Positions 41,768-51,514 are shown, numbered from the stretch's first letter. The stretch: 64,000 nucleotides of DNA from JACOMS01 sp964352785 (GCA_964352785.1 CAYGTI010000002.1:62001-126000); one strand, 5' to 3'. Program-made: numbers and translations. The notes: a model not told the origin generated them from the sequence alone.

Positions 41768-43348
41768 ATGAAAAAAGCCCTCAAGATAGTACTGATTATC
41801 ATCGTGCTTTTGATTGTTGCAGTCCTGTTTTTAAAGTGGCGAATTGATTATGAGAAAACGTCGGTCGCGCCCATTCCTATGACAACAAGCGGCATTGATT
41901 TGACCGCTACTATTGACCCAAATTTTACGCCGCAAATTCTGCAGCCGACGGACGAGCCTCAACATCCCTTTATGGCGCTCAATGATGCCAGCGTCATGCA
42001 TGCGGGGGGGTGGGAGACCGATACGCATCCTGCAAATGCTGTTTTTTCAGATACGCCAGAGGTGCGCTCCCGCCGGGCGGGCGGAGCGGCGGCGCGCCAG
42101 TGCGCCACATTTACATTCACGTCCCAAGGTTTGCCGCTCATTCTTTGCGGCGGGCTCACCAGTTTTCGGTTGCAGCTCTTGGACCCTGACAATCTTGATC
42201 TTTTAGCGTTTTATGATCTGCCAATGCGGCCCTCTACGTTTGAGTCTATGGTCAAACGCGACATCGGTATTATTTTTTCCGATACGTCGGGAGGTGCCTA
42301 CTTTTATCTCGACAACCAAGACCGGGCTGTTTTAGCGGACAGTCAGCAAAAAATCCGGCGCATCGGTCCTGTGCAAGTTGATAAAGAAGCGTGGTCTTTT
42401 ACCGAGTTTGATAGCTGGGATATGAAGCCTTACGTTCCCAACGATTGCTACCATTACAATAACTTGCGCCCCACGGGAGAGTGTGACGCGATCACGACTG
42501 TGATGCCTGATTATAACGGTATGATCTGGTGGGTGACCCGTAACGGACGTTTTGGCACGCTTGATCCGGAAACAGGGGCTGTGATCGCGAGCGATTTTGG
42601 CGGCGAGGAAATACAGAACTCCTTCGCCGTCGATCAAAACGGTGCCTATATTGTGACGGATCATGCCATGTATCATCACCGGTTAGATGGTGGAACGCCC
42701 GTCGAGCAATGGCGGTTGCCATATGATCGTGGTACGGGACGAAAAGTCGGCAGCATTAATCAAGGTAGTGGCACCTCGCCGACAATTTTGGGCGGTGGTA
42801 AATACGTGACCTTTACCGATAATGCGGATGATCGTATCGCCATTATTGTGGCCTACGCGGGAAATATTCCCGACGGACAAAATCGTCAAATTTGCCGCGT
42901 GCCTGTTTTTAAGCCGGGTGCGAGCGCAACGGATAACTCCATGATCGGATATGACCGCTCAATTCTGCTTGAGAATAATCACGGCTATACTAACGCGCAG
43001 ATTCATAAAGATTACGGCTCCGTCACAGGGGGAGTTGTTCGTGTGGATGTGCGGGAGGATGAGAGCGGCTGTGACATTATCTGGGAATCAGATTTGAAAG
43101 TTCCGTCAGTTGTTCCCAAACTCTCGCTTGGAAACGGCATTGCTTATTTTTACAGTTTTGATCTACTCGAAAACCAAGACCGTCTCTGGTCGTTGGTTGG
43201 GCTGGATTTTGAAACGGGACAAGAGGTTGTCCGTATTCCGACGGGGACGGGCATCGGCTATAACAATAACTGGGCGTCAATTGCTATAGCGCCCAATGGT
43301 GACACCTATGTTGGAACCCGGCAAGGCATCGTTCAACTTCGGGAGTAG
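41768..43348 (+). CDS. Membrane-anchored beta-propeller-like protein (paralogue 2)
   Basis: The N-terminus is one transmembrane anchor (residues about 4-23), followed by an extracytoplasmic domain with repeated blades such as FAVDQNGAYIVTDHAMYHH and IAIAPNGDTYVGTRQGIVQ. The Cys residues are spread as in exported proteins. It is similar along its length to the protein at 21537-23132, down to the last blade. Neither has a motif I can tie to an enzyme; scaffolding, substrate binding or a lactonase-like role are open. It is last in the tetR-led run. Confidence 0.75.
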   Translation: MKKALKIVLIIIVLLIVAVLFLKWRIDYEKTSVAPIPMTTSGIDLTATIDPNFTPQILQPTDEPQHPFMALNDASVMHAGGWETDTHPANAVFSDTPEVRSRRAGGAAARQCATFTFTSQGLPLILCGGLTSFRLQLLDPDNLDLLAFYDLPMRPSTFESMVKRDIGIIFSDTSGGAYFYLDNQDRAVLADSQQKIRRIGPVQVDKEAWSFTEFDSWDMKPYVPNDCYHYNNLRPTGECDAITTVMPDYNGMIWWVTRNGRFGTLDPETGAVIASDFGGEEIQNSFAVDQNGAYIVTDHAMYHHRLDGGTPVEQWRLPYDRGTGRKVGSINQGSGTSPTILGGGKYVTFTDNADDRIAIIVAYAGNIPDGQNRQICRVPVFKPGASATDNSMIGYDRSILLENNHGYTNAQIHKDYGSVTGGVVRVDVREDESGCDIIWESDLKVPSVVPKLSLGNGIAYFYSFDLLENQDRLWSLVGLDFETGQEVVRIPTGTGIGYNNNWASIAIAPNGDTYVGTRQGIVQLRE

Positions 43349-43351
43349 GGC

Positions 43352-43978
43352 TCAGTAAACGGTGACGTCTAAGTTCATTTTTGGGTGAATAGCGCATTTG
43401 ACTTGATAGAAGCCCGCCTTTGTAAATATGATATTTGCTGAATTGCATTCTTCCATAGAGCCGGAATCAAACTCCAAATCGTCAGAGTCGAAGTATGCAT
43501 GATGTAGAAAAATATCATCATTGATAATTTTAATTGTTTCTCCGGCTTTAATGGAAATTTCACCCGGCGCATATTTGCGCTTTTTTTTGTGAACGGCCAT
43601 CCTTAAACTTAAGCTCATAGCTATCGGAAATAGGTTCACAACCTTCGTATTTGGGCGTGCCGTCAATCATGAAATACTCTTGAAACTCGATGCCCAAAAG
43701 GGCTTTGTTTTCAAAGATTGGGAACATGTGTTGAACCTGTCCGTTTGCCACGATGATTTTGTTATCGCTGTCTATAAGAACAATCGCATCTTTGGAGTTT
43801 TCCAACGATTCTGAAAGTCTTTGCTGTGCAAGCGCCCGTGAGCTTCGCTCTTTTTCATACGGTGTTTAATGTTGTCTTGCATAGCTGTCATGGTTTTTAG
43901 AATTACGCAGGTTTCATTGTCGCCGGCCTTGATCCGGTAGACTAAGCGGCCCGAAGCTGCAAGCAGACAGACAAACAC
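43352..43978 (-). pseudogene. HAMP-PAS-cupredoxin gene remnant with two A-tract frameshifts
   Basis: Three fragments on the minus strand read in changing frames. From 43978 a HAMP-like piece (VILKTMTAMQDNIKHRM) runs down to about 43856. A PAS domain (SKDAIVLIDSDNKIIVANG) follows. Then a cupredoxin-like domain, with copper ligands suggested by HHAYF and KCAIHPKM, ends at 43352. The frame changes fall at an A5 tract (T5 at 43851-43855 on the + strand) and an A8 tract (T8 at 43581-43588). One A more and one A fewer would give one continuous protein. The N-terminus lacks a transmembrane or sensor part, so decay is likely even if the tracts are sequencing errors. Confidence 0.65.
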
Positions 43979-44132
43979 TGGTTATCACCATATAAATAGC
44001 GTATCTTCACATGACATATCACGTTAACATCCGTAGTTCATGCCGCAGAATTTTTGATATGTTTAGCTCAGAGGTCTTAAAGTTCCGTTTTGGCCAAAAC
44101 TAAAGACCTTGTGAACGACAAAACAGTTTTTA

Positions 44133-45101
44133 TTATTGCGCGAGAGCTACGTCATATCCCTTTTGGCGTAGCATTTTAATGACGCTATCGGGCCCAGCCA
44201 GATGCGCAGCGCCCACGGCGACAAACTTTACACCCGGGTCATCGAGGATAGCTTCGATTTGTGGAATCCACTTTTGATTGCGGTTGACGATCAAGTCATC
44301 ATAGGCTTTTTGCGAGCCAAACATATCCGGTTCCCCCATCATAGCGCTCATGCCCCTGACGTCGCCATCCGCCCATTCATCGACAATGACATCTAGAATT
44401 TCTTTGCCGCTATCGATAGTTTTAGCCGTAAAAACGAGATTATTGACTTGCTCATCGAGGCTAGCCCCGGACAATATCAATACTTGATCGAGCGCGCTTT
44501 CAAAATAACCAAAGGTCTTACCGCTCGCAGCGGCTTCGCCCATCAAGACCTGCTCAACACCGGATTCTGGATTATATCCGCTTTTCATGATTTGTACGAG
44601 ACCGAGTTGGAGCCCAGCAAACCACGGTTTGACTGGCTCAAGCGCTGCCATAGGTACACCAACGGTGTTGGCCGCCTTAGAGATAGCGGCTTTTTGGTCT
44701 TCGGTAAGAAGAGAGGAAAGCGTCGTTCCGTCAGTAAATGTTGCGTGCTGCAGGATGAGGTTTTGCATCTCTTCTTGTGCTTCCGGGCTCTCAAGATCAA
44801 GTTCGAGATAGAGTTTATCGGCGGCGTCAAATGCGGTTTGAAAGCTCTGTGACTTCCAGACTAAATCATCGGGTAGTAAATGTACGGTACCAAACAAATA
44901 AACTGTCGTGTCGTCGTCCGCGAGTGTCCACATTGCAGGCTGCCCCGGGCCTTGCGTACTTTTTGCAGTTTCAACGGCGGCTTCGATGCGCTTAAGTGCA
45001 TCTTTCGTGTTATCTACGCCGGTTTTATTGGCGTTACTGCAGGCTGTTAGTGCGACCAAACTAACGCATAGACTTAGTCCGGATTTTACAAAATGTCTCA
45101 T
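44133..45101 (-). CDS. TraB/GumN family lipoprotein
   Basis: The 322-residue protein has a lipoprotein signal with lipobox Cys21 (LTAC) and the TraB/GumN family blocks: FGTVHLLPDDLVW near the N-terminus, a GESFDQ-like YFESALDQ region, and FVAVGAAHLAGPDSVI near the C-terminus. The family has a predicted protease-like fold with conserved His/Glu residues, but its reaction is not firmly known. It lies between the HAMP-PAS remnant and the Rieske gene, and nothing in the context ties it to catabolism. Confidence 0.87.
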   Translation of the reverse strand: MRHFVKSGLSLCVSLVALTACSNANKTGVDNTKDALKRIEAAVETAKSTQGPGQPAMWTLADDDTTVYLFGTVHLLPDDLVWKSQSFQTAFDAADKLYLELDLESPEAQEEMQNLILQHATFTDGTTLSSLLTEDQKAAISKAANTVGVPMAALEPVKPWFAGLQLGLVQIMKSGYNPESGVEQVLMGEAAASGKTFGYFESALDQVLILSGASLDEQVNNLVFTAKTIDSGKEILDVIVDEWADGDVRGMSAMMGEPDMFGSQKAYDDLIVNRNQKWIPQIEAILDDPGVKFVAVGAAHLAGPDSVIKMLRQKGYDVALAQ

Positions 45102-45241
45102 GGGGCTACCCTTTGGTTTTATACGAAGTTGTAGGAATGGCAGGTTTGCAACCTAAGAGGTAAAAATAGTCATAACTTTATGCATGATCTCGCCGCAATC
45201 GGTTTGGAAGCCGCAACATAGGGTGACGCGTTTATATGTGT

Positions 45242-46318
45242 CTATTCGGCGGCGTCCGCATGCCATGGGTCGCGGTTCGTGCCTTTGGTCACGTATAATC
45301 CATTGACCGCTTTTTGGTATTTCGCAGATTCTGCTACGGGGTTGTAGAATTGCTTGTACCACGTCCGCACTTTGGCAAACGGGCCGTCGCCGACAACTTG
45401 CATGATTTGAAAACAAGGTTCTTTGTTGGCCCAGACGTCAAAATCTTGGAGTAGGGCAAGCTTGGACCCTTCTTGATAGGCTGCAACGGCGCCCATATCT
45501 TCCTCACTTGGTGGGAAGTTAGGTGGCTCAACCATAAGGCCATGCCAAGCTTGAACCCGGCCATCTTCAATGGGCGTGTGGGTGATTACCATGAGACTGT
45601 TGTAATAACCGTTCATACGCGAGAGCAAAATGCCCGGCCCTGTGTACCACGTATCATTGGTCATGACATCGTCCGACAACGTTCTGTGACCTGCGGCAAG
45701 TTTTTGGCGGATCACGTGATCTTTGAATTCATTCTCGAACATGTCCATATTCGTGGAGCCGTGAATAGGGCCGAGGTGTGCTTTGTCGCACATATTGTCG
45801 ATAATTTCCTGCGGGTGACAGCCTAGCTGTCCAAGGTGATCAATCTTCCAATTGATCCACTTTTCATCATCCCATTCGGGGAGGGCATGAGGCTGAAAAT
45901 TAGGCGCGTTCTTTTCTTCATCATGCCACATCAGAACAAGTCCGCCCCATTCCTGAACCGGATAAGACTGAATACAAGCTGTCTTGGGTATAGGTGCAGG
46001 TGAATAAGGGATTTCATTGCACATGCCGTCCGGCCCGAATTTCCAGCCGTGATAGGGACATCGAATATCGTCGCCTTCGACCTGTTTGCCGTCCGTCACA
46101 ACATAGGATGTTTCGTTTTTAGCCAAGTGGGTTTTCATGTGAGGGCAATAGGCGTTCATGACAACGACTTTGCCGCTCTCACCGCGGTACATCACCAAAT
46201 CGCGTCCAAAATAGCGCAGCGCTTTAGGCTTGAGTGTGGCTTCCGCGCTTTCCGCAACCATGAACCATCCGCGCGGGAAGGTGAACTCGCCAATACCGTA
46301 TTCTGCTGTGGTGGCCAT
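45242..46318 (-). CDS. Rieske oxygenase 2, KshA-like
   Basis: The Rieske ligands are Cys58-Pro-His60 and Cys87-x2-His90 (CPHMKTHL and CPYHGWKF). The mononuclear iron set is Asn175/Asp178/His181/His186 in DNMCDKAHLGPIH. The 358-residue protein is the oxygenase alpha subunit of a KshA-type system and would hydroxylate a cyclic substrate with electrons from a separate reductase or ferredoxin. It follows the flavin oxidoreductase gene on the same strand, 47 bases apart, a pair that may act on successive ring positions. Confidence 0.9.
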   Translation of the reverse strand: MATTAEYGIGEFTFPRGWFMVAESAEATLKPKALRYFGRDLVMYRGESGKVVVMNAYCPHMKTHLAKNETSYVVTDGKQVEGDDIRCPYHGWKFGPDGMCNEIPYSPAPIPKTACIQSYPVQEWGGLVLMWHDEEKNAPNFQPHALPEWDDEKWINWKIDHLGQLGCHPQEIIDNMCDKAHLGPIHGSTNMDMFENEFKDHVIRQKLAAGHRTLSDDVMTNDTWYTGPGILLSRMNGYYNSLMVITHTPIEDGRVQAWHGLMVEPPNFPPSEEDMGAVAAYQEGSKLALLQDFDVWANKEPCFQIMQVVGDGPFAKVRTWYKQFYNPVAESAKYQKAVNGLYVTKGTNRDPWHADAAE

Positions 46319-46365
46319 AATAATCTCCTATGCTATCTTTCTTATACCAGTTTTAGTGTTTTGTG

Positions 46366-47613
46366 TCAGGCCGCCGAGGCGCGAACAATATTCAGCTCTG
46401 CGTCGTGTCCGCGCGTCCCGTTCGGGTCAATGCAGGACGTTCCGCCGGGCGTGTACATCATTGTCACGCATTGATTGCATGCCGTGCAGCCGGAGCGCTC
46501 AATTGAGCCGTCTTTCAAACCATTGATCAGCCCGGGATTGAAAATTAAAGCGCGCCCCAAGGCAATCGCGTCAAGGCCGCCCTCCATGACGGTTTGCATG
46601 TTGTCCGCCGATTGCGCGCCGCCCAAATAACAGAGCGGCATGTTGACGGCGGAGCGGATTTTCTTGGCGTGCTCAAGCAAATAAAGCTCGCGGAACTGAA
46701 CGTTGCTAGGCTCGGTCATTTTTTGCATTGCCATACCCATGCGAATGATCGGGTTTTTGGGGGGCGTGCGAACCTCAGTTGGGAGAGATGACCCAAACAT
46801 TGCAGTGATGGCTTCGACGTTCATACCGTTGGATAAAACGGCCATGTGTGCGCCTGTAGCTTCGAGAATTTTCGCGGCTTCCATGCCGTCTTCAATTGTA
46901 TTGCCGCCGTCACGCCCATCTGTCTGGCTGTACTTGACAATGACGGCAAGGTCTTTGCCCACGGCGTCTAAGACCTTAGCCAGAACTTCTGCCGGGTAGG
47001 CCATACGTTTTTGGATCGTGCCGCCATAGGCATCGCGGCGCTTATTGTAAAACGGCGAGACAAATTGGCTAAGAAGATATCCATGGCCCATATGAATTTC
47101 GACGGCGTCAAATCCGCTTTCACGGGCGGCTTTTGCGGCCATAACAAATTCTGCGGCAATGTCGTCCATGTCACTGCGCGTCATTTTTTTCTTCAAGAAC
47201 CGTTTTGACATGACGCCGACTTTATTAAAGCCGCCCGATGCCGATAAGGGCCGAGTGGCTGACATTTCTGACTTCGGCAGGAATGTAAAACACCCCGCAT
47301 GTGTGATTTGGGCGCTGGCGGCGGCGCCTTCTTTGTGAACACCATCCGTTAGGGCTTTAAAGTCTGCTATGGTATCTGGCCCAAGGTGCGCTTGATCTAC
47401 AAATGTCTGCCCATCTTTGCTGGTTGCGCAGTAGGCCACAGTCGTGAGCGCGGTGCCGCCTTTGGCAATGTTGGCGTGAAAATTGGCGAGGCCTTTGGAA
47501 ATCAGGCCGCCTTTGCACATGCCTTCATTGGTGGCAGCTTTAATGAAACGATTGCGCAGCGTGAGCGGACCGATTGTAAGGGGGGTAAATGCTTTGGACG
47601 CCAACAGTGTCAT
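46366..47613 (-). CDS. Old yellow enzyme-type FMN oxidoreductase
   Basis: The 415-residue protein has the OYE TIM barrel: GPLTLRNRFIKAATNEGM at the N-terminus, QITHAGCF, the VEIHMGHGYLLSQFVSP block with paired substrate-binding histidine positions, and the IALGRALIFNP phosphate loop. Four Cys in GCTACNQC and TSC near the C-terminus match the [4Fe-4S] site seen in 2,4-dienoyl-CoA reductase-like members, but the extra FAD/NAD domain is absent. It could reduce an activated double bond of a ring ketone, or run in the oxidative direction. The divergent operator pair C lies upstream. Confidence 0.87.
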   Translation of the reverse strand: MTLLASKAFTPLTIGPLTLRNRFIKAATNEGMCKGGLISKGLANFHANIAKGGTALTTVAYCATSKDGQTFVDQAHLGPDTIADFKALTDGVHKEGAAASAQITHAGCFTFLPKSEMSATRPLSASGGFNKVGVMSKRFLKKKMTRSDMDDIAAEFVMAAKAARESGFDAVEIHMGHGYLLSQFVSPFYNKRRDAYGGTIQKRMAYPAEVLAKVLDAVGKDLAVIVKYSQTDGRDGGNTIEDGMEAAKILEATGAHMAVLSNGMNVEAITAMFGSSLPTEVRTPPKNPIIRMGMAMQKMTEPSNVQFRELYLLEHAKKIRSAVNMPLCYLGGAQSADNMQTVMEGGLDAIALGRALIFNPGLINGLKDGSIERSGCTACNQCVTMMYTPGGTSCIDPNGTRGHDAELNIVRASAA

Positions 47614-47633
47614 AAGTGTGCCTTAGATGGATG

Positions 47634-47663
47634 TGCGAAATTATTAGCACAAAAAATGACGAA
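47634..47663. promoter_or_regulatory. 30-bp operator element C0 (degenerate)
   Basis: TGCGAA and GACGAA occupy the expected arm positions 18 bases apart, exactly 62 bases before element C. The arms are imperfect, so it is supported mainly by the spacing. Confidence 0.4.
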
Positions 47664-47695
47664 TACACGTGAAATTGTCAATATAATGCTCTAAA

Positions 47696-47725
47696 TGCGT
47701 AGAATAATGCATAAATAGCTACGCA
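47696..47725. promoter_or_regulatory. 30-bp operator element C (TGCGTA-N18-TACGCA)
   Basis: Perfect arms with 18-base spacing lie between the divergent flavin oxidoreductase (-) and the MFS gene (+). Confidence 0.75.
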
Positions 47726-47830
47726 GAGGTATAGTGTGAACGCTTGATTTCATATTGCGAGTTTTCTGCGAACTCTGCTAAGTTCAAAATATGCCTTAGC
47801 GCAGCTTATTTGAAACGAAAGTTAATCATC

Positions 47831-49120
47831 ATGAGTCAAACCCGCACCCCAAGCCGGAAATATGCATGGTTCGTCCTGTTTATGATGGTACTTCTTTACA
47901 TGGTGAACGTTGCTGACCGTTATGTGGCTTCGGGTCTTTTGGAGGAGATCAAAAAGACATTTGATGTGTCAGACACTTTTATGGGTTTTCTTGTTGGACC
48001 GGCTTTTGCCGTTGTCTATACATTATTGGCAATACCTATTGCGCGGCTCGCAGACCGCAAAAACCGTGTTCGTATCATCGCGGCGGGAGCTGTAACTTGG
48101 AGTTTGTTTACGGTTCTCTCTGGCCTTGCTCAAACGCCCTGGACATTTGCCATGGCGCGGCTGGGTGTTGGTATTGGAGAGGCGGCATTTTTGGCTCCTG
48201 CATTCTCGCTTTTGTCGGATTATTTTGCGCCAAAGAAGCGCGCGCTGGCCTTTGCAATCTTAAACTTCGGCGTTTATTTCGGACAGATTTTTGGCCTTGT
48301 TGGCGGCGCTGCCATTGCCGAAGCCTCGCACTGGCGAACAGCTTTTTTGGTACTTGGCGCGCCAGGTGTATTGCTGGCTGTGCTGGCCTTATTGTTTGTT
48401 CGCGAACCGGAGAGGGGGCGGCTTGATGGTTTTCAAAAATCCAAGGATGAGCCGCAAATGGCTTTTCTGCCGACCGTTCGATTGTTGTGGGCAAGGCGAA
48501 GTTTCCGCCTCATGACAATGGGTACCGCGCTTGGCGGGTTTGCAAGTTATGGATTTGGTATCTGGGCGCCGACATTGTTTGCAAGAGCTTTTGATTTATC
48601 TTTGACCGAAGCGAACGCTCGTTACGGCGGGCCGTCATTCGTCGCGGGAATTATTGGCGCGTTGATCTTGGGTGTTTTGTGTGATCGCCTGTCTTCAAAA
48701 GATGCACGCTGGCCGTTTCGTTTGTCTGCCATTGGGTTGCTTGGGTTTTTTGTAACGATGTTTATTCTTTGCTTTGTTCAGAGCATAACAGTCGCAACGC
48801 TACTCACATTCCCAGCGGGCTTAATGGCTGGAGGTTGGGTTATTGCTATGCAGGCGGCACTGCAGGATTTACTACCCGCGCGAGCAAGGGCGACAGGTAC
48901 CTCTTTGTGGGCATTTGCACTTACGTTTACAGGTTTGGCACTCGGTGTTCAGTTTGCTGGTTTGGCAAACGACGCGTTTACGGTGCAGTTTGGAGACCAA
49001 GCTATTCGCTACGCTTTGGCGATCACCTTGCTCGCCGCTTTGCCGAGTATGATGTTCATTTTGATGGCAGGCAAAACTGTCGAGGAAGACCGCAAAGCGT
49101 TAGCTAAAACTTTGGGCTGA
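47831..49120 (+). CDS. MFS transporter, spinster-like
   Basis: The 429-residue protein has 12 hydrophobic segments, the MFS motif A (RLADRKNRV) in the first cytoplasmic loop, and GIGEAAFLAPAFSLLSDYF, typical of the spinster-like subgroup. The ORF extends upstream to 47744, but the ATG at 47831 gives the natural cytoplasmic start MSQTRTPSRKYAWF. It should move an organic compound across the inner membrane, and with TonB receptors on both sides a role in importing the pathway substrate is likely. Operator C lies upstream. Confidence 0.9.
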   Translation: MSQTRTPSRKYAWFVLFMMVLLYMVNVADRYVASGLLEEIKKTFDVSDTFMGFLVGPAFAVVYTLLAIPIARLADRKNRVRIIAAGAVTWSLFTVLSGLAQTPWTFAMARLGVGIGEAAFLAPAFSLLSDYFAPKKRALAFAILNFGVYFGQIFGLVGGAAIAEASHWRTAFLVLGAPGVLLAVLALLFVREPERGRLDGFQKSKDEPQMAFLPTVRLLWARRSFRLMTMGTALGGFASYGFGIWAPTLFARAFDLSLTEANARYGGPSFVAGIIGALILGVLCDRLSSKDARWPFRLSAIGLLGFFVTMFILCFVQSITVATLLTFPAGLMAGGWVIAMQAALQDLLPARARATGTSLWAFALTFTGLALGVQFAGLANDAFTVQFGDQAIRYALAITLLAALPSMMFILMAGKTVEEDRKALAKTLG

Positions 49121-49130
49121 GGACTAAGGG

Positions 49131-51395
49131 TTAGAAATTCACGCCTAGTGTTACGCCGTAAGTCGCAGGCGGGCCAAAATAGCCATTCGTCAATCCGCCA
49201 AAGCCGGGGCCAAAATCGATAAAGTTCGCAATATACTCTTTATCGAAAACATTCTTGCCCCAAACAGCAAGCTCAACCTCTTGTCCCGCGATTGGAATAT
49301 TTGACCAAGCGATACGCCCATCCACCAAAGTGCGCGATGGCGACTCACTGTTAAAAGCTTGCTGGGGCGCTGTGGGTGTTAGCGAATAAGGGTAGGTAAA
49401 ATATTTTGCTGTGTGATTGGCGTCCGCAGAGACATTGATGGTGCCCCAATCGCCTGAAAGGGCTTCCCAATCAAACCCTACTGACCACGTACTCTTGGGT
49501 GCGTGCGGGAAGGCGCGATCATCTTTGACGTCCATTCCAAATTCGATAAATTCTTTATATTCAGCGTCGAGTAAGCCAAGGCTGGCGCGCAACAAGACTG
49601 TTTCGCTGGCTTGAAAAAGCCCTTCAATTTCAAGGCCTTTGATGTCGGCGCGTCCTGCATTGCGGATATCAGACGCGGCTGCCCCTGTGGCTGTGAACAC
49701 AGAAAGCTGCATGTCTTTGTGCTTGTTCAGGAAAGCGGCGGCGTTAATTTGAGCGCGGTTTTCCAAAAACCTGGATTTAAACCCGACCTCAAAGCTATCG
49801 ACAATTTCGGCCTTGTAAGGCCGTGCAGTTTCAGCGGCGGATCCGGCTTCGCCGTTAAAACCGCCGGACTTAAACCCTTTTGAATATTTGGCATAGGCGC
49901 TGATGTCGTCAGTAAATTTATAATCTGCTGTTACAGAAGGTGATAGATTATCAAATGTGGTCTCAGCCGTTGTTCCTGCCGGAACAAGGAAGAATGCTGG
50001 CGGCCCTAAGAGCGCATTCGCGCGGTCAATCGTTTTGTCTTCTTCGGTATAACGCAAGCCGCCTGTAACGGTCAGCGCGTCAGTAAGCGCGTAGTCAAGC
50101 TGTCCGTAAAGCGCAATTGCGTCTGTTTCAAAGGCGTAACGACTATCAAACCGGTTTGCGCCGCCAAAAAAGAATTGAGGGTTCTTTGTGTCGCCGTCAT
50201 CTTTGAAATAATATGCGCCGACAACATAATTGAGTTTGTCCGCGCTGCCAGTCAGCTGAAGCTCCTGACTGAAGCTCTCATAGCTTGAAAGACGTTGTGT
50301 ATGCGCAAGTGGGAGCGGCGACCCGTCAAGATCTAGTGCGTCATCCCAGCTCATAAACCGTTTTGATGTTATTGACTTTAGCACGCCAAAAGATGTGTCC
50401 AGAGTTGCAGTCAGATTGTGACCTTCTATGCGGCTTTTTTCATAAACCGGACCGTCAACGCTGGCCGTAAATTGGCGATCTGCGTTCACATAAAGGTCAA
50501 GCGGGAAGCCAAAATATTGCCCCCCAAAAGGCCCGCCTCCCGCATAGGCGGGTGAGGACGGATCAAAAATATTTTGCGGACTAACCGAGACGATTTGTGA
50601 GAATGTCGGTTTCTGATCAGCATCACTAATATCGAATGTGTAATCGAGGACTAAATTCTCTGTCACATCTGTGCTCAATGCTATCATCAGGCTTTTCTTA
50701 TCAAGGTTTTCAAGCTCGTCAGTAGAATTTGGCCCAGCGAGTGTAACGCCAGCAAAGGGGTTGTCGACAATATCCACAAAACCGTCGCGCTGCTCAAGCA
50801 TGGCCGAGACTTTAGCGCGAACCGGACCAATTTGACCAAAATTAACGGTGCCTTTGGCGAGCCGTGAATTATAGTTACCAAAACCAACTTTTAACTTACC
50901 GCCAAATTCTTCAGTGGGTTTCGCAGTGATGACATTCACAGCTCCGGCAAGCGTGTTGCGCCCATAGAGCGTACCTTGAGGCCCGCGCAAGACTTCAAGC
51001 CGTTCAATATCCGCGACATCAAATATGGCGCCTTGTGTTTTGCCGATATATGCGCCGTTTAAATAAATCCCGACCGTAGGCTCCCATGTGAGCGCCGGGT
51101 TGATGGTGACGCCGCCGCGAATGGAAATTTGCGCTGCTGTGGTGTTGCCGGGCGTGTTTTCAATCTTCAAGTTTGGCGCAAGGGTAGACAGCGATTGAAT
51201 ATTGGTGATGTTGCGGCTCTCAATGTATGCGCTGTCCACAGCGGTTACGGCAATGGGCACATCTTGAATGCTTTGTTCGCGTTTTTGTGCCGTGACAACA
51301 ATTTCGTCGAGTTGAGCAAAGGCGGGTGCAGCGTAGCAGGTCGCCAATACAGAGGTTGATAAAACAAGGATGGTTTTTAGTGGTGACTTCGACAT
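49131..51395 (-). CDS. TonB-dependent receptor 2
   Basis: The 754-residue receptor has a signal peptide, the AQLDEIVVTAQKREQSIQD plug entry, a plug with VLRGPQGTLYGRNTLAGAVN, and a barrel ending in TYGVTLGVNF with terminal Phe. Compared with receptor 1 it is shorter and has no Asp/Gly-rich insertion. It likely admits a large hydrophobic or conjugated compound through the outer membrane. It is convergent with the MFS gene, and two operator elements (D and H) lie upstream of its start. Confidence 0.93.
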   Translation of the reverse strand: MSKSPLKTILVLSTSVLATCYAAPAFAQLDEIVVTAQKREQSIQDVPIAVTAVDSAYIESRNITNIQSLSTLAPNLKIENTPGNTTAAQISIRGGVTINPALTWEPTVGIYLNGAYIGKTQGAIFDVADIERLEVLRGPQGTLYGRNTLAGAVNVITAKPTEEFGGKLKVGFGNYNSRLAKGTVNFGQIGPVRAKVSAMLEQRDGFVDIVDNPFAGVTLAGPNSTDELENLDKKSLMIALSTDVTENLVLDYTFDISDADQKPTFSQIVSVSPQNIFDPSSPAYAGGGPFGGQYFGFPLDLYVNADRQFTASVDGPVYEKSRIEGHNLTATLDTSFGVLKSITSKRFMSWDDALDLDGSPLPLAHTQRLSSYESFSQELQLTGSADKLNYVVGAYYFKDDGDTKNPQFFFGGANRFDSRYAFETDAIALYGQLDYALTDALTVTGGLRYTEEDKTIDRANALLGPPAFFLVPAGTTAETTFDNLSPSVTADYKFTDDISAYAKYSKGFKSGGFNGEAGSAAETARPYKAEIVDSFEVGFKSRFLENRAQINAAAFLNKHKDMQLSVFTATGAAASDIRNAGRADIKGLEIEGLFQASETVLLRASLGLLDAEYKEFIEFGMDVKDDRAFPHAPKSTWSVGFDWEALSGDWGTINVSADANHTAKYFTYPYSLTPTAPQQAFNSESPSRTLVDGRIAWSNIPIAGQEVELAVWGKNVFDKEYIANFIDFGPGFGGLTNGYFGPPATYGVTLGVNF

Positions 51396-51417
51396 AGCAT
51401 ATTTCCCTCTTCTTTAT

Positions 51418-51446
51418 TGCGTATTATTATACTTAAAATATACGCA
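51418..51446. promoter_or_regulatory. Operator element D (TGCGTA-N17-TACGCA)
   Basis: Perfect arms, but the spacing is 17 bases instead of 18. It sits 23 bases upstream of the second TonB receptor start (-) and begins 62 bases before element H. Confidence 0.7.
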
Positions 51447-51479
51447 TAATAACGTTGTGAGGTCAATATTTGATATTAA

Positions 51480-51509
51480 TGCGTAGAAATTAAAGGTTAT
51501 AAATACGAA
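51480..51509. promoter_or_regulatory. 30-bp operator element H (TGCGTA-N18-TACGAA)
   Basis: The right arm has one mismatch. It lies between the end of the SDR gene and the TonB receptor, and pairs with element D at 62 bases. Confidence 0.6.
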
Positions 51510-51514
51510 TTAAT

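Noticed and set aside
43352..43666. Independent 104-residue cupredoxin gene
   Set aside because: It has no signal peptide, and its frame continues the PAS fragment when one A of the A8 tract is removed. A broken fusion is more likely.
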